Translations under genes and position numbers: made by a program
Part shown: positions 1 through 10,599 of the stretch, piece after piece
How positions within the stretch are numbered: the stretch's first letter is position 1
Layout of the letters: each line of letters begins with the position of its first letter
Notes under the pieces: generated by a model
Database searches by the model: none
What the model saw: the letters and a program-made list of their open reading frames with translations, nothing else
What the model was told of the DNA's origin: nothing
Source: Neoechinorhynchus agilis
Lineage: Eukaryota; Acanthocephala
Direction: 5' to 3'
NCBI GenBank assembly: GCA_051530055.1
Contig: CM121342.1
Coordinates: 558,001-622,000 of the forward strand
Length of the DNA: 64,000 nucleotides

Positions 1-298
1 GAATGGCAATATATGAAGTCACCAAAAAGAATGAGGGGCTTAATCACGAGATTGCGTTAGTGGAGATCGATGATGTACGATAAATATAAAATTACCTTTA
101 AATGGGCGATTACAGCTTTGATTGGTTGTTGACTTTAAATTGGAATTCAAATTAAGAAGCAATGAAAAATGCAGAACTCTTTTTTCAGGCAATATTTATG
201 CATTCTAGAATAATTGAGCACGCAAATTTCTCCGATTTCCCCATTTAATTTTAAAATAAGTGATCGCGATCGGATCATACAAATTTCAAAAATGCAGT

Positions 299-789
299 TC
301 TTCGCAGCAACATGGGAACTCCGAACGATTGTCAAATTCCATGCAAGGAATGCGCAGAAAAACTAATTAAACTCGGGTAATCAAAGAAAGTCTGATTGCT
401 TGATCATTACGATATTTAAGATACCTTGGAATCTACAGAAGGGTCCCAACATTGTAATTCCAACGAAGGTGGCAAAACTATCTCCGCTAAGCAATTTTCC
501 ACCACTCGGACACTACGGAGTATGGTCTTTATATGGCCTTTGTTAGGCATGAATTCAATCGATTGCCAAATGCAGATGATGAGAAGATTCGATTGTGTAC
601 GAAGACGAACCCTATTCTCATTCGCTTCTTCATGCTTACGTCCATTTGTTCCAACGTACAATACGTTTTAATCTTCACGCGAGCTTGGAGCTCGATTTTT
701 CGAATAATTTGAATATTTACATATTTGGCGAATCTTGTTGCTACATGGCAAACCGAAATGACCCTAAAGGAACTTCATTATTAGGCTAG
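299..789 (+). pseudogene. Deaminase-like decayed coding block, copy A
   Basis: Around 310-375 one frame reads CQIPCKECAEKLIKLG, which resembles the PCxxCA zinc motif and following helix of dCMP/cytidine deaminases. In copy B (38160-38276) this is preceded by a segment ending PFVHTNFKNAVL, reminiscent of the HAExNAxL motif but lacking its Glu. A GT-AG interval (about 378-420) follows, but the downstream frames do not join cleanly. Further along, a second reading frame ends with YIFGESCCYMANRNDPKG and then a stop near 789; it is also conserved in copy B. A decayed gene or gene fragment is the simplest reading. The family assignment is tentative. Confidence 0.3.
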
Positions 790-821
790 ATGATGAATAA
801 ATCAATTAATACAAAAGGGCG

Positions 822-1125
822 GCAAATAATTATTTATTAAAGACGCTTCGAACCTCGTCGGGTTCATTGAAAGCTTCTATTACTCCCCGGTACTTCACAT
901 ATCGACATTACAGGGCTGCATCTTGGAGGTGACGCCGGTTCTTCCTCGAAACCCTCGGGCTCTGTAAATCGGAATCGATCGTCTCCTTTATTAAAGCCTC
1001 ATATTGAATTGATTCCTTTGGTTCATGGATTCTATTCCTGGTGTAATTAGCGAGCCTTCTGTTTGATTCACTTATATAGTAGTCGGATACTACTACATTA
1101 AAAATCATATTTAGACAACAATCGT
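822..1125 (-). mobile_element. Penelope-like element 3' remnant
   Basis: The minus strand encodes a ~55-residue basic tail ending at 908, like the C-terminal tail of PLE proteins. About 30-60 nt further on, at 843-880, lies a stretch resembling the PLE terminal motif at 53669-53697 (stem GAACC/GGTTC, then TTTAATAAA). The same end sequence survives in copy B only as ~30 bp (38720-38750), so most of it was deleted there. Confidence 0.5.
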
Positions 1126-1592
1126 TTTCTCCATCCTTTAATCATGGAAACTTTTTAGAAATCAAAGGTGCAGATAAATTTTCGGAATTACAATCTTTGC
1201 CGACAGCATGTCGCGTCAATTTTGTAAACGATATTGAAATTTTTATCCATTTAAGGGCGTTTTATCTATTATGTCGTTTAAAATCGTAATTCAACTTCGT
1301 AACTTTGATAAATATATTGGATTTTTGATTCGGAAAATCTATGAAATTCGACTTATTTTTTGCAGTAGGAATAAAGCGATCACGTCTGTAAAAAAAATCG
1401 TGACAAGTTTTATTTAAATAGGAAAATGTGAGTTATATTTTGTTATACTAAGAAACAAGCAAATACACAAATCAGTGAAAAATGTTTGTTAGGCTTTTAC
1501 AAAAGAATATAACTTCAAATATTTGCATTGTTTGGAGCTTTTACAAACATGCGATCGTGATAAAATTTATGTATTTTGTTTTTCTCGCCTCA

Positions 1593-1769
1593 TTAGTCTT
1601 CTAAGTCGACTTTACCAGCCACCGGGAGAAAATGTTTCTGAGTTTTAAGGAAGTTTTCCTGGTAGTAGTCAAAGCCGAGGTGTGAATATAATCGCTTTTT
1701 ATCCGCAACTGACATCGAACGCCAACGAATTCGTTGAATAGAGGTTTTTATCACTTCACTTGATATTTT
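1593..1769 (-). CDS. Terminal coding exon or fragment, unknown protein, copy A
   Basis: An open frame of 58 codons on the minus strand ends with TAA at 1593-1595. It contains QRIRWRSMSVADKKRLYSHL followed by a Tyr/Phe-rich stretch and an acidic end (VDLED). The W-x2-M/L-S-x3-K-x2-LY spacing is protein-like and is kept in copy B (about 38820-38985). No ATG begins it, so it would be the last exon of a minus-strand gene whose other exons I cannot identify, or a fragment. Copy B has lost ~70 bp just upstream. I do not recognise the family. Confidence 0.35.
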   Translation of the reverse strand, partial: KISSEVIKTSIQRIRWRSMSVADKKRLYSHLGFDYYQENFLKTQKHFLPVAGKVDLED

Positions 1770-1912
1770 TCAATTCAATAATAAATAAAATTGTTTTGAA
1801 TACAACACAAGAAAATGCATTCAGTGTTTACGATTTAAACTGTTCAAATATTTACAAAGCAATACACAATTCAATCTTTTTATTTTATCATAACAAAACT
1901 CTTGGATGTATT

Positions 1913-2686
1913 TTAGAGAGGCCCGTTTAAATGATCAAAGTTATAAATCATTGGGATGAAAATTGTAACAGATTCGTAATAATCTATAATCTTGTTGGGA
2001 AATTCAATGCTTGCAACTGCCGAATCGATAAATTCAGTACGGCCATCCGAGCGTTTAACGACATATTGATAACTGTTTTCATTCTTTTTCATTCCCACAA
2101 TTTCGAATTGGTCATTTTCAAACTGACCCGTTTGACTCCTTTGTAAACCACGATCGTTGCCGCCTCCCCGGTGAGGTTCATCTTTAACAGAATAATTTTC
2201 CAAAGTAACAGTATTTTTTTCTGATTTCAATCGAAATTTCCTCGGTTCATTTCCTTCTTGGCTCGAACCAACCTTCAAAGATCTCTCATCGCAATAAACA
2301 TTCCATCTTTTTCGCAATGAATATGATTGTCTCTTGGTGTTTTGTTTAACTTCATATTGATCAATGAGTTCTTGGCTGTCAAAATTCTCAATTGGTACCC
2401 ATGAACCTTGCTCAAGCGGATATCCGTGCCATTTCTGTAGATACATTTCTCGTCCAACTAAAATCTTTTTGCCAAGGACGCCTTCAACGACGAATCGTTC
2501 ACCTCGTTCCTTCGGTGATTCATTTGCTTTAAAAACTTTCGATACTTCTTTATGTTTTAATTCTCCCTTTACCTTTGGATATGTGATTAAAGAACTTTTT
2601 CCAACTGGTTGACCCAATATTTTCTCTGATGTTGAGCTCTCTGAATCATCTGAACTGTCTATTTTGGCTTTTCGTCCAAGCGGCAT
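1913..2686 (-). CDS. HP1-like chromodomain protein, copy A
   Basis: Intronless 257-residue ORF. A chromodomain spans residues ~65-112 (starts RFVVEGVLGKKILVG; W86 and Y89 in KWHGYP, with F65 replacing the usual Tyr of the aromatic cage). A long basic linker of ~75 residues precedes a chromoshadow-like domain at ~193-245, with the typical PNKIIDYYES helix. Family knowledge: HP1 proteins read methylated H3K9 through the chromodomain and dimerise through the shadow domain in heterochromatin. The N-terminus is Ser/Asp/Glu-rich, as in HP1. The ATG is the first in frame and is preceded by AT-rich DNA. A near-identical copy lies at 39079-39852. Copy A keeps the canonical Leu in the chromodomain strand before KW, so it is the better candidate for a working gene. 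Lack of introns could mean an old retrocopy. Confidence 0.85.
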   Translation of the reverse strand: MPLGRKAKIDSSDDSESSTSEKILGQPVGKSSLITYPKVKGELKHKEVSKVFKANESPKERGERFVVEGVLGKKILVGREMYLQKWHGYPLEQGSWVPIENFDSQELIDQYEVKQNTKRQSYSLRKRWNVYCDERSLKVGSSQEGNEPRKFRLKSEKNTVTLENYSVKDEPHRGGGNDRGLQRSQTGQFENDQFEIVGMKKNENSYQYVVKRSDGRTEFIDSAVASIEFPNKIIDYYESVTIFIPMIYNFDHLNGPL

Positions 2687-2911
2687 CTAAGGAAACGAAC
2701 ACATTTTTGGCCGTGATTTTTGCATTCTACGAATAGCAACGTTTTTATTCTTTTCACTAGGGAAATGAATATACACTCAGATTAGGCCAAATTGTATAAA
2801 TGGAAGCGGGCAGTATTTTGTAAATTAACTAATTAATAATTGCAAATATTAAATGCTTTTAATTTTGCGGATTTATGCTCAGTTGCTCTCACGAAATATT
2901 TTAAAATTCAA

Positions 2912-3515
2912 GACAAAATATCCAAAACGAACACACCATTAAGGGCTTTTTAGGCGCTTTTATAAGAACTTCGTTTACAAAGCGTATAAAATCCTTTTAA
3001 TCAATTGCGAGAACTAGCTTTAATCGACATATCAATAGTGACTTATTCAATTTATTTAACGCTTACAAACACGTAACGTGTTTTTTTATTAAAAAACGCT
3101 CATACTTTCACCGGCGAAAATTAGCTATTCAAATACAAATTCAGCAAATGACAAAATATCCAAAGGAACACATCATTAAAAGCTTTTTAGGCGCTTTTAT
3201 AAGAACTTTGCTTACAAAGCGAATATAATCCTCTTTGTCAATTGCAAAAATTAATTTTAATTGACATATCAGCAGTGATTTAGTCAATTTATTTCACGTC
3301 GGCGAAATTGGCTATTAAACTACAAATTCAGCAAATGACAAAATATCCAAAGGAACACATCATTAAAAGCTTTTTAGGCGCTTTTATAAGAACTTTGTTT
3401 ACAAAGCGAATATAATCCTTTTTGTCAATTGCAAAAATTAGTTTTAATTGACATATCAGCAGTGATTTAATCAATTTATTTCGCGTTAGCAAACATGCAG
3501 CGTGTTTTTTATTAT
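2912..3515 (+). repeat. 237-bp tandem repeat, copy A (about 2.5 units)
   Basis: Units start with GACAAAATATCC at 2912, 3150 and 3337. The first spacing is 238 bp; the second is 187 bp, because the unit lost the part containing the short palindrome around TTTTTATTAAAAAACG. The same array has four units in copy B (40078-40955). A lone inverted unit lies at 57972-58192. Confidence 0.9.
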
Positions 3516-3518
3516 GTT

Positions 3519-4270
3519 TTCTAAGACCCGATTTTTATATAAAGTGAAGAACGAAGGAGTACAAGGACGTGTTTCATAATATCGAATTTTTATTTGCTGG
3601 GTAAATTTTTCTAAGACCCGATTTTTATATAAAGTGAAGAACGAAGGAGTACAAGGACGTGTTTCATAATATCGAATTTTTATTTGCTGGGTAAATTTTT
3701 CTAAGACCCGATTTTTATATAAAGTGAAGAACGAAGGAGTACAAGGACGTGTTTCATAATATCGAATTTTTATTTGCTGGGTAAATTTTTCTAAGACCCG
3801 ATTTTTATATAAAGTGAAGAACGAAGGAGTACAAGGACGTGTTTCATAATATCGAATTTTTGTTTATTGGGTAAACTTTTCTAAGACGCGGGTTTTACAT
3901 AAAGTGAAGAACTTAGAAGGACTTCAAAGACGCGTTTTATAACGTCGAATTTTTATTTGCTGGGTAAATTTTTATAAGACGCCGGTTTTATATAAGGTTA
4001 AGAACGAAGAAGGACTACAAAGATCCGTTTTATAACATCGATTTTTTATTTACTGGGTAATGCTTTCCAAGATGCGGGTTTTATTTAAAGTAAAGAACGA
4101 AGAACGACTACAAAGACGCGTTTTATAACATCGAATTTTTATTTACTAGGTAATGTTTCCTGAGACGCCGGTTTTATTTAAAGTGAAGAACGAAGGACTA
4201 CAAAGACGCGTTTTATAACATCGATTTTTTATTTATGGGGTAATGTTTTCTAAGACGCGAGTTTTTTTAT
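3519..4270 (+). repeat. 90-bp minisatellite, about nine units
   Basis: CTAAGACCCG recurs at 3521, 3611, 3701 and 3791, giving a 90-bp period with four almost identical units. Then come increasingly diverged units beginning near 3881, 3973, 4067, 4159 and 4249. The array is found only beside copy A of the HP1 duplication. The gradient from identical to diverged units indicates recent expansion at the left side. Confidence 0.92.
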
Positions 4271-4274
4271 AACA

Positions 4275-6280
4275 GGAAAGTGTCAAATGGCCATAACATA
4301 AGTTGTGCAATCATGCATTTCGAACATCCATCTGCATGGATTATGTTTCAAGGAGTCAATATCTGGCTGCTAGAGGAATAGTGCATTTTTTCGCAGAACC
4401 TCTCCAAAAATAAGACGTCGATCCGGAGGTCTACCGCGACTAAAAATCGTAAGGCCAGAGATGGCCCATGTTTTCCAAATTTGAACGCTTTTTTGTCCGT
4501 TAGTTTCAGCTTACTTGCTCTAACATAAAAACGTTTTGTTATTTGAGAATTTTATTAAAATGTGTCAGGTCAAATTTCTGATTCAACCTTGCATTAAAAT
4601 TATGTCCTAAAATCTTAATTCGTTTGAATTTTTTGGTATTTGAATCTACGTCTACAATTAGTAGGATTTGTTCCCCGGTAAAATAAGGGCTACCAGCCAC
4701 GGCCATAATGTTTGTTTTATTGCTATTGAAGCTTAGGCCCATTAAGTTTGGTTGCCGATTAATAAAAGATACGAGGTCTTTCATTAACACCGGGAGTTCC
4801 CAGGAGTTATCGGTGGAAAGAACCGTGCTAATATCGTCTGCGTAGATAATCGTTTTCACCCCATTTATTGAATAGCATGAGATGAATTGCATCGCAATGA
4901 GGAATAGTATTGGCGATAGCGGTGAACCCTGAGGGAGACCTTTAGTTGGGAAGAAAACTTTGCCGTCCGTGTCGTCCTCGAAGTAAAAGGATTTTGAGCT
5001 AAGTATATCCCACAGGTGGGCAAGAATATCGTTAGGAAAATTGAGAAAAGACATATAACTCAGCAGAAACTGCAGGTTGATATTGTCATAGGCGGCTGTA
5101 TTTGCATGGGTTGTGGGAAAGAGAATAGATATCCCTAACGGCCGAAATGACCGGCCTGCCCTGGAAGGAGCCATGACAGTTTGAGGAGATGATGTCCTTT
5201 TCCACACAAAATTCCATGAGCGAGTGCCTTCTCATATAACGATACTAGAGAATTTTGTATTGAGATAGGCCTCAGGTCAGATGGGAAAGTAACTGTACGT
5301 CTTTTGCCTTTAACCAGGAGGATACGTCGTGATATGTTAATTTTTTTCCCACTCGTCCCTAGATGCCCGTAGGATGCAGGAAATAATTGCTGGCTTTATT
5401 GATGGATCAATAAATTTAAGGCATTTCGAGGGCGCCGAGAATGTATTCGTAGACATCTTGACGGATTTATCCCAAGCCCTTAGCAAATTATTCGAAGTCA
5501 AGTCTCCATTATTTAGGGATCGCAAAAAAGGCAACTTCAGCCAGTTACCATTAGGTGCTAAGCCAGTACCAAGCGATGATTTCTCATTAATCTCATTAAC
5601 CACTGATTTGTCAGAGGTGTCCCGAATCCAACGAGCCGCTCTGACTCTCCACCTAACGTATTTGGAGTTTTTTAGAATGCGCCAGAAAGATTTAGTGGAA
5701 GATGAAAGACGCTTAATGATCCGCTGATGAACTGCTAAATGAAGCCTGTAATTGCAAGCCCAGTATTTTCGCGTCCAAATACGCTTAGACGTGTCGTCCT
5801 GTAAAAGAATAGCTTTCTTTGCTTGAGCCGCACAATATCGCAAATAATTCGAGGTTATCCTACCAGCTACAGAATAATTAGGCAATGACAAAAATATATT
5901 GGACATTTTAGAAATTAGATGATTCCACGCCGGAAGGGTACTATAATTCGGCATTGCACGCTTGATTGCGAAATTGAAGAAGGCTACATTCAGGGGAGAG
6001 AAGCGATATTTTCGGGATAATGACAGACCGTCCGTAATATTCCATGTCAACATATCATGTAAGCAAATTTCCGCAATCGACGTCTGTTTGGCGAGGGATA
6101 TTGTCACGCGTCGATCGAATGGGGCGAAACAGCCATCCAAGAAGGAATGAGAATTGTTATGGAGTCTGTGAAAATTACTGTGGACGAGTATGATAGTGTG
6201 ACTGGGATAAAAGGTAACGGTAGGAAAAACGAAAGCGATCCAGCTGAAGTAATTACTATGAAAGCTACGGTCGAACAAAA
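4275..6280 (-). mobile_element. Jockey-like LINE, EN-RT portion, broken
   Basis: Minus-strand frames at 6278-5337 encode the linker between the endonuclease and the reverse transcriptase. Frames at 5207-4539 encode the RT core with GLPQGSPLSPILF and YADDIS motifs. The 3' tail (about 4440-4275) encodes the FSRGRPP motif shared with the related elements at 10.7 kb and 58.3 kb. No complete ORF1 is attached. The two halves are in different frames, separated at about 5210-5340. Confidence 0.85.
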
Positions 6281-6835
6281 GGTCCAGGCAACACCTGAAC
6301 GAGTAGAAACAAGAGCAAAAAGAGGAACTCCGTCAAAATCAATCAACCCTCCGATTCATTTCGGTAATAACACGCCTTCTCCACCCCGGCCATCATCCCT
6401 CGTTGCTCTGAATTCGACCCACCGTGTCATGCACTCCACCATCGAGGATAGAAATCGTACAATATTTATTTCTTGTGTGCCGGAAGCCCCTGTTACAGAT
6501 CCTGTCGCCGCTGATGCACACAACCGCCACCAAATCCTTCGAATCGGTCAACTCCTTTTCCCCGACATTCACTCTACTATTCTTCCCCCATTAACAGTTA
6601 TGCGCATTCCATCTAAAAATCCCTTTAACCCGAGACCACGTCTCCTCAAATTAACTTTTATTTCACCATTCGTAGCCTCTCTCTCTTTCTTAACAGGAAA
6701 TACAAATTCCTTACTTCTCAATTTTCTTTTCATATCTATCCACATAAGACCGCATCAAAAAATCTTTCCCTTTGCTTTCCAAACTCAACCCAGAACTCAT
6801 CTTCCTGATGTAACCCGTAACTCTTAACAAAAACC
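6147..6835 (+). mobile_element. LINE ORF1 fragment (second LINE family)
   Basis: A 226-codon frame contains NPPIHF, PPRPSSLV, a line resembling STIEDRNRTIFISCVPEAP, and later RIPSKNPFNPRPRLLK. The same blocks occur in the minus-strand fragment at 24790-25775, so this is a dispersed family. The motif order (a short RxxIFI-x-GxPE strand, then RPRLLKV) is that of RRM-like ORF1 proteins of LINEs. It overlaps the 5' end of the neighbouring LINE on the other strand, which suggests a junction between two insertions. The C-terminal third is low-complexity and probably not original coding sequence. Confidence 0.7.
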
Positions 6836-6849
6836 CACTAACATCTCCC

Positions 6850-9260
6850 CTGTGATATTGAGCGTCACAATTGACCGATCGATAGTGGCGGTTTCAAGTG
6901 TGCGCACGTTCGTTTTGTTATTTCGTTTGGTTGGCTCAATAAAACCTAGTTCAGGTGTAGTTCAGGCATACATTATAACAGTTTATTGAGCCAACCTCCT
7001 ATTCGAATCCTATGGAGAACGAAAAATCTCTATTGGACGATTAAACCAGTTCATGCCAAAGAATGAACCCCAACTTTAAAATCGAACGGTTCAATACGTT
7101 ACCGCGTGAAAACGGTTCGGCGAAAAGATTCAAATTGTGGAAACGGAATTTCAAGTACCTCATACAATCGGTCAACAACAAGGATGACAAACTCGAGTAC
7201 CTATTTGCCAATATTGGACCGGATGTGTTTGAGCTTGTTGAGGAAGCCCAAAGTTTTGACGATGCGTTCTCCACCTTGGAAAAGCTCTATGTCAAAAAAC
7301 CAAATGTTGTATTTACTCGACATTTGCTCGTCACTCGCAAACAGCTGGATTCGGAGGGCATCGACCAATACGTCCTGAGCTTAAGGAGCATCGCTCGTGA
7401 TTGTGGCTTCAAGACATCTAGTGGAGAAGACATCAAAGATGAATCCATCCGAGATGCATTTATTTCTGGGATCAAATCGAGTAACATAAGGGGAAGATTG
7501 TTGGAAATCGAGGATTTGATCCTATTAAAGGCTATCACGATCTCGAAAAGTATCAAATGTGCGGTAGATGATTTGGGACAATTCGATGACAGTAAAACCA
7601 GCGAATGCTTACGCAGTCTAACCGTCGCTGATTCTACCTTTGCTGATTCTATAACTGAAAATCTGAATTGCAACGCTGCTATGGGTAGCGGTAAGAGCGA
7701 GGGATTTTCCGGTCGATCAATATGCTTTTTCTGTGGGAATAAGCGACATCTTAGAAACCTATGTCCTGCTAACGAAGCCAGGTGTTATAACTGCCAAAAT
7801 AGTGGGCATTTCGCTAAGATTCGCTGGTAATCCCAGTAACGATTCAAAACAAGACGTTTCAAGCCTTACTCGATACCGGTAGCTCTTTCAATTTCATCGA
7901 CAACAGCGCCTCGAAAAAACTTAATCATGTTTCAGAGCCTGTATGTATGAATGTTTCTATGGAATCCGGACGTGCAACAAAGAGGGCGCTAGGAAAGACC
8001 TATACCGATGTACAGTATGAGGAAGAGAATATTGAAAATTTAGAATTCTATACATTGCATGACTTATGCTGTGACATTATCTTGGGTTTGTGCTTTATCA
8101 AACTAAACAAGGAATTACGAGTAAAACTGAATTGAGAGGAAAACATTCTCGAATTGACAGCCGCCGTTACCGATCATACATCAAGCGAGACCGTATTCAG
8201 TCCGACCCTTTTCGAAAATTTGGGCGCTGATTGCCGGCCGATCGCCACGAAATCTATATCGTATTTCGTACCGGATTTTCAACTTATCGAATCGGAGATA
8301 GGACGTATGCTTAAAGATGATATTATAGAGACTTAAAACTCGCCGTGGCGTGCTCAAGTTGTCCTCGTTAAAAAAGAAAACGACAAAAAAACGACTTGTC
8401 GACTTTTCTCAAACGATAAATAGGTTAACATACCTGGATGCCTACCCGTTACCGAAAATTGAAACCATAGTTAATGATATCGCAAAGAATACAGTGTTTA
8501 GTCAAATTGACTTGAAGGATGCATACTATCAAGTTCCGATAGACACCAAAGAGAGAAATTATACGTCCTTCGAAGCTTGCGGAAGATTATACCGATTCAA
8601 GAAAATTCCTATGGGAGTCACGAATGGCGTGGCCGTGTTCCAACGCTTCATGAATCACATCATCGAAGAAAATAAACTCGGAAATACTTATTCGTATTTG
8701 GATGATGTAGTCATATGTGGGAAGACCCAACAAGAACATGATCAAAATCTTGAACGTTTCAAGGAAGCGGCGACCAAGAGGGCTGAAACTAAACGGCTCG
8801 AAAAGCAGATATGGACTCAAAAGAGCTTTTGTGCTAGGACACGAAATCGGGGATGGGCAGTTAAGACCTGACCCTAACAGATTTAAGCCTCTCAACGACA
8901 TAGCGACTCCCACCGACAAGTTCGAGTACTACAGTCGGTGGATTCCGAATTATTCGAAGAGAATTCAGCTCCTGGTATCGAATCACATAAAATTTCCCTT
9001 GTCCAATGAAATAACGACCTTGATTCAGTCCCTAAAAGCCGATATCAAAAATGCGGTGATTAATAGTATCGACGAAGGAAAAGAATTTGTCCTTGAAACA
9101 GATGCATCGGAAAACGCCGTTGGAGCGGCTTTATTCCAAAGTGGACGCCCTGTGGCCTTCTTTTCGAAGACATTGAAAAAACACGAAAAGCGATACCATA
9201 TCGTCGAAAAGGAAGCGTATGCTTTATGCCCTTGGACCATTTCGCCGAAGGGTTATTGAA
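6850..9260 (+). mobile_element. Ty3/gypsy-like LTR element fossil, 5' part
   Basis: The order is a possible untranslated leader (with a 15-bp inverted repeat near 6929/6982), a gag-like region at 7063-7830 ending in CCHC knuckles, a protease-like region, a reverse transcriptase with a YLDD box near 8700, and RNase H to ~9260. The integrase and a matching LTR pair are not seen. It is broken in several places and truncated. Its gag and RT resemble the element at 60143-63960, so the two belong to related lineages. It is clearly the older of the two. Confidence 0.85.
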
Positions 9261-9565
9261 ATCGCCAGCAATGAAATCGATGTTAGAATGGAGAAGGCAT
9301 TTGACAATATTCTTAACCGTCGAGCGATGTTACAGATTGGTAATAGTGAAACGCCAGCGATCGAAGAAAAATTTAAAATGGGAATAGGGCACCTCATTTG
9401 AAGGATTAAGAGATCTGTGGAAGACAAAAAGTAGACCTTGTGACGATGGGTTGAAAGGAGCAGAGATAAAAGAAACGTATTCGGGAGAGAAATTGAGGTA
9501 GGAAATTGAAAAGCTGAGATGTATTATATACACTTTCACTTTCTTGGAAAAGAAAAATTAAAGCT
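9261..9565. other. Unassigned stretch between two retroelements
   Basis: About 300 bp of AT-rich DNA with no convincing reading frame. It lies between the broken LTR element and the next LINE and resembles neither in an obvious way. Confidence 0.4.
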
Positions 9566-10560
9566 CTCAGTATGAGATTAGTAATTTTAGGGAAATTGGT
9601 CGCCTTCCCCCCACAATTCCACTGTCACAGGCACAAATTCTCAGCCATTATCTGGGCTTTTTGGATTTTCTGCGGATCGAGCCAGGTAGGGGGAATGAGG
9701 GCTGCGACTGATTGTTCCTTGGTGATTCGACTCACGAAATCGAAATCCTTATCTACAAATCCGTCCGTGAGGTTATTATTATCATCAACGCATTTTTTGC
9801 TTCAGTGATTTTGAGCACAGTACGGACAAACGATAGATTTGTTTGGGCATTTCTGTGACCAGTGGACCCATTTTTGACATCCGCTGCATCGCGGGAAATG
9901 AAAATCGTCCTGATTAGATATATCATTGGAAAGGAATTTAACTTCCATTCCTTGAAAAAAACATCGCTGAGCTGTAAGTTTATTTCTTGTGTCCACGTTG
10001 GCCTTAAGAACTGCTCTCGGTATGGGTTTGCCGCTTTTTATTGACTTCAAGAAAAAAAGAATCTGGCACCGAAACTTTGCTTCAAACTCCTCTCTATCGG
10101 ACAAATCAATGCCCGGAGAGAGACCAGAAACTAGAAATGTGGAGTCGTATGTGCCAGTAGAAATAGTAACGCCGGAGTTATCGCATCGGTTAGCGGCGAA
10201 CTCTTTGAAATTATTTGAGTGAACGTTATTTGTAAAGTAGATTTTAAGTTTTTCAGCATAATAAGAGATCGATCGAATGATTTCCCGGTCTTCTTTAATC
10301 GTTCTTAACCATGGTGTTAGGAATGTCCGGTGAAGCACCTCTCTTGGAAGCAGAGGAGAGGACGAAATTGTGATCACATGCGGCCATCTTTTTGATTGGA
10401 AGATCCAGATAGGTCTCGGTGTTGGAATTCGAATTGGATTGGATGGATGGGTACTGAACAGTATCCTTGCTTATTAGATGAGCTTGCGCTGCTTGACTAA
10501 TAGCTTCATCAATCATTGCTTGCTTTGTCTTAGGTGGCCGTTCGTCATCATACAATTTAT
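9566..10560 (-). mobile_element. Jockey-like LINE ORF1 (gag-like) fragment
   Basis: Minus frames 10555-10295 and 10377-9802 encode the N-terminal part (TPWLRTIKEDREIIRSISYY) and the central domain, ending in a CCHC-like cluster (CSGCQKWVHWSQKC). The same blocks recur at 11.6-12.4 kb, 13-13.4 kb and 59-60 kb, defining one LINE superfamily. The two frames overlap, so there is at least one frameshift. No RT is attached. Confidence 0.8.
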
Positions 10561-10599
10561 TCGCAAGAGAGTAACAATGGATAGCCGAAGTTATTTGGA

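Larger units (their letters stand above)
1..3490 (+). repeat. Segmental duplication, copy A (direct; partner 37879-40955)
   Basis: The first ~3.5 kb matches 37879-40955 in the same orientation over a deaminase-like block, a C-terminal coding fragment, the HP1-like gene and the start of the 237-bp tandem repeat. Copy A keeps ~680 bp (about 850-1525, PLE-derived) that is missing from copy B. Copy B carries a different ~100 bp segment at 38065-38165. The match probably begins before base 1. The copies look roughly 95% identical in the HP1 gene, so the event is fairly recent. Confidence 0.9.

Noticed and set aside
2364-2612. 82-residue plus-strand ORF
   Set aside because: Antisense shadow of the HP1-like gene; likewise at 39530-39778.
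3519-4270. Regular 90-bp repeats considered as a CRISPR-like array
   Set aside because: There is no repeat/spacer alternation: the whole unit repeats, the DNA is eukaryotic, and no cas genes exist.
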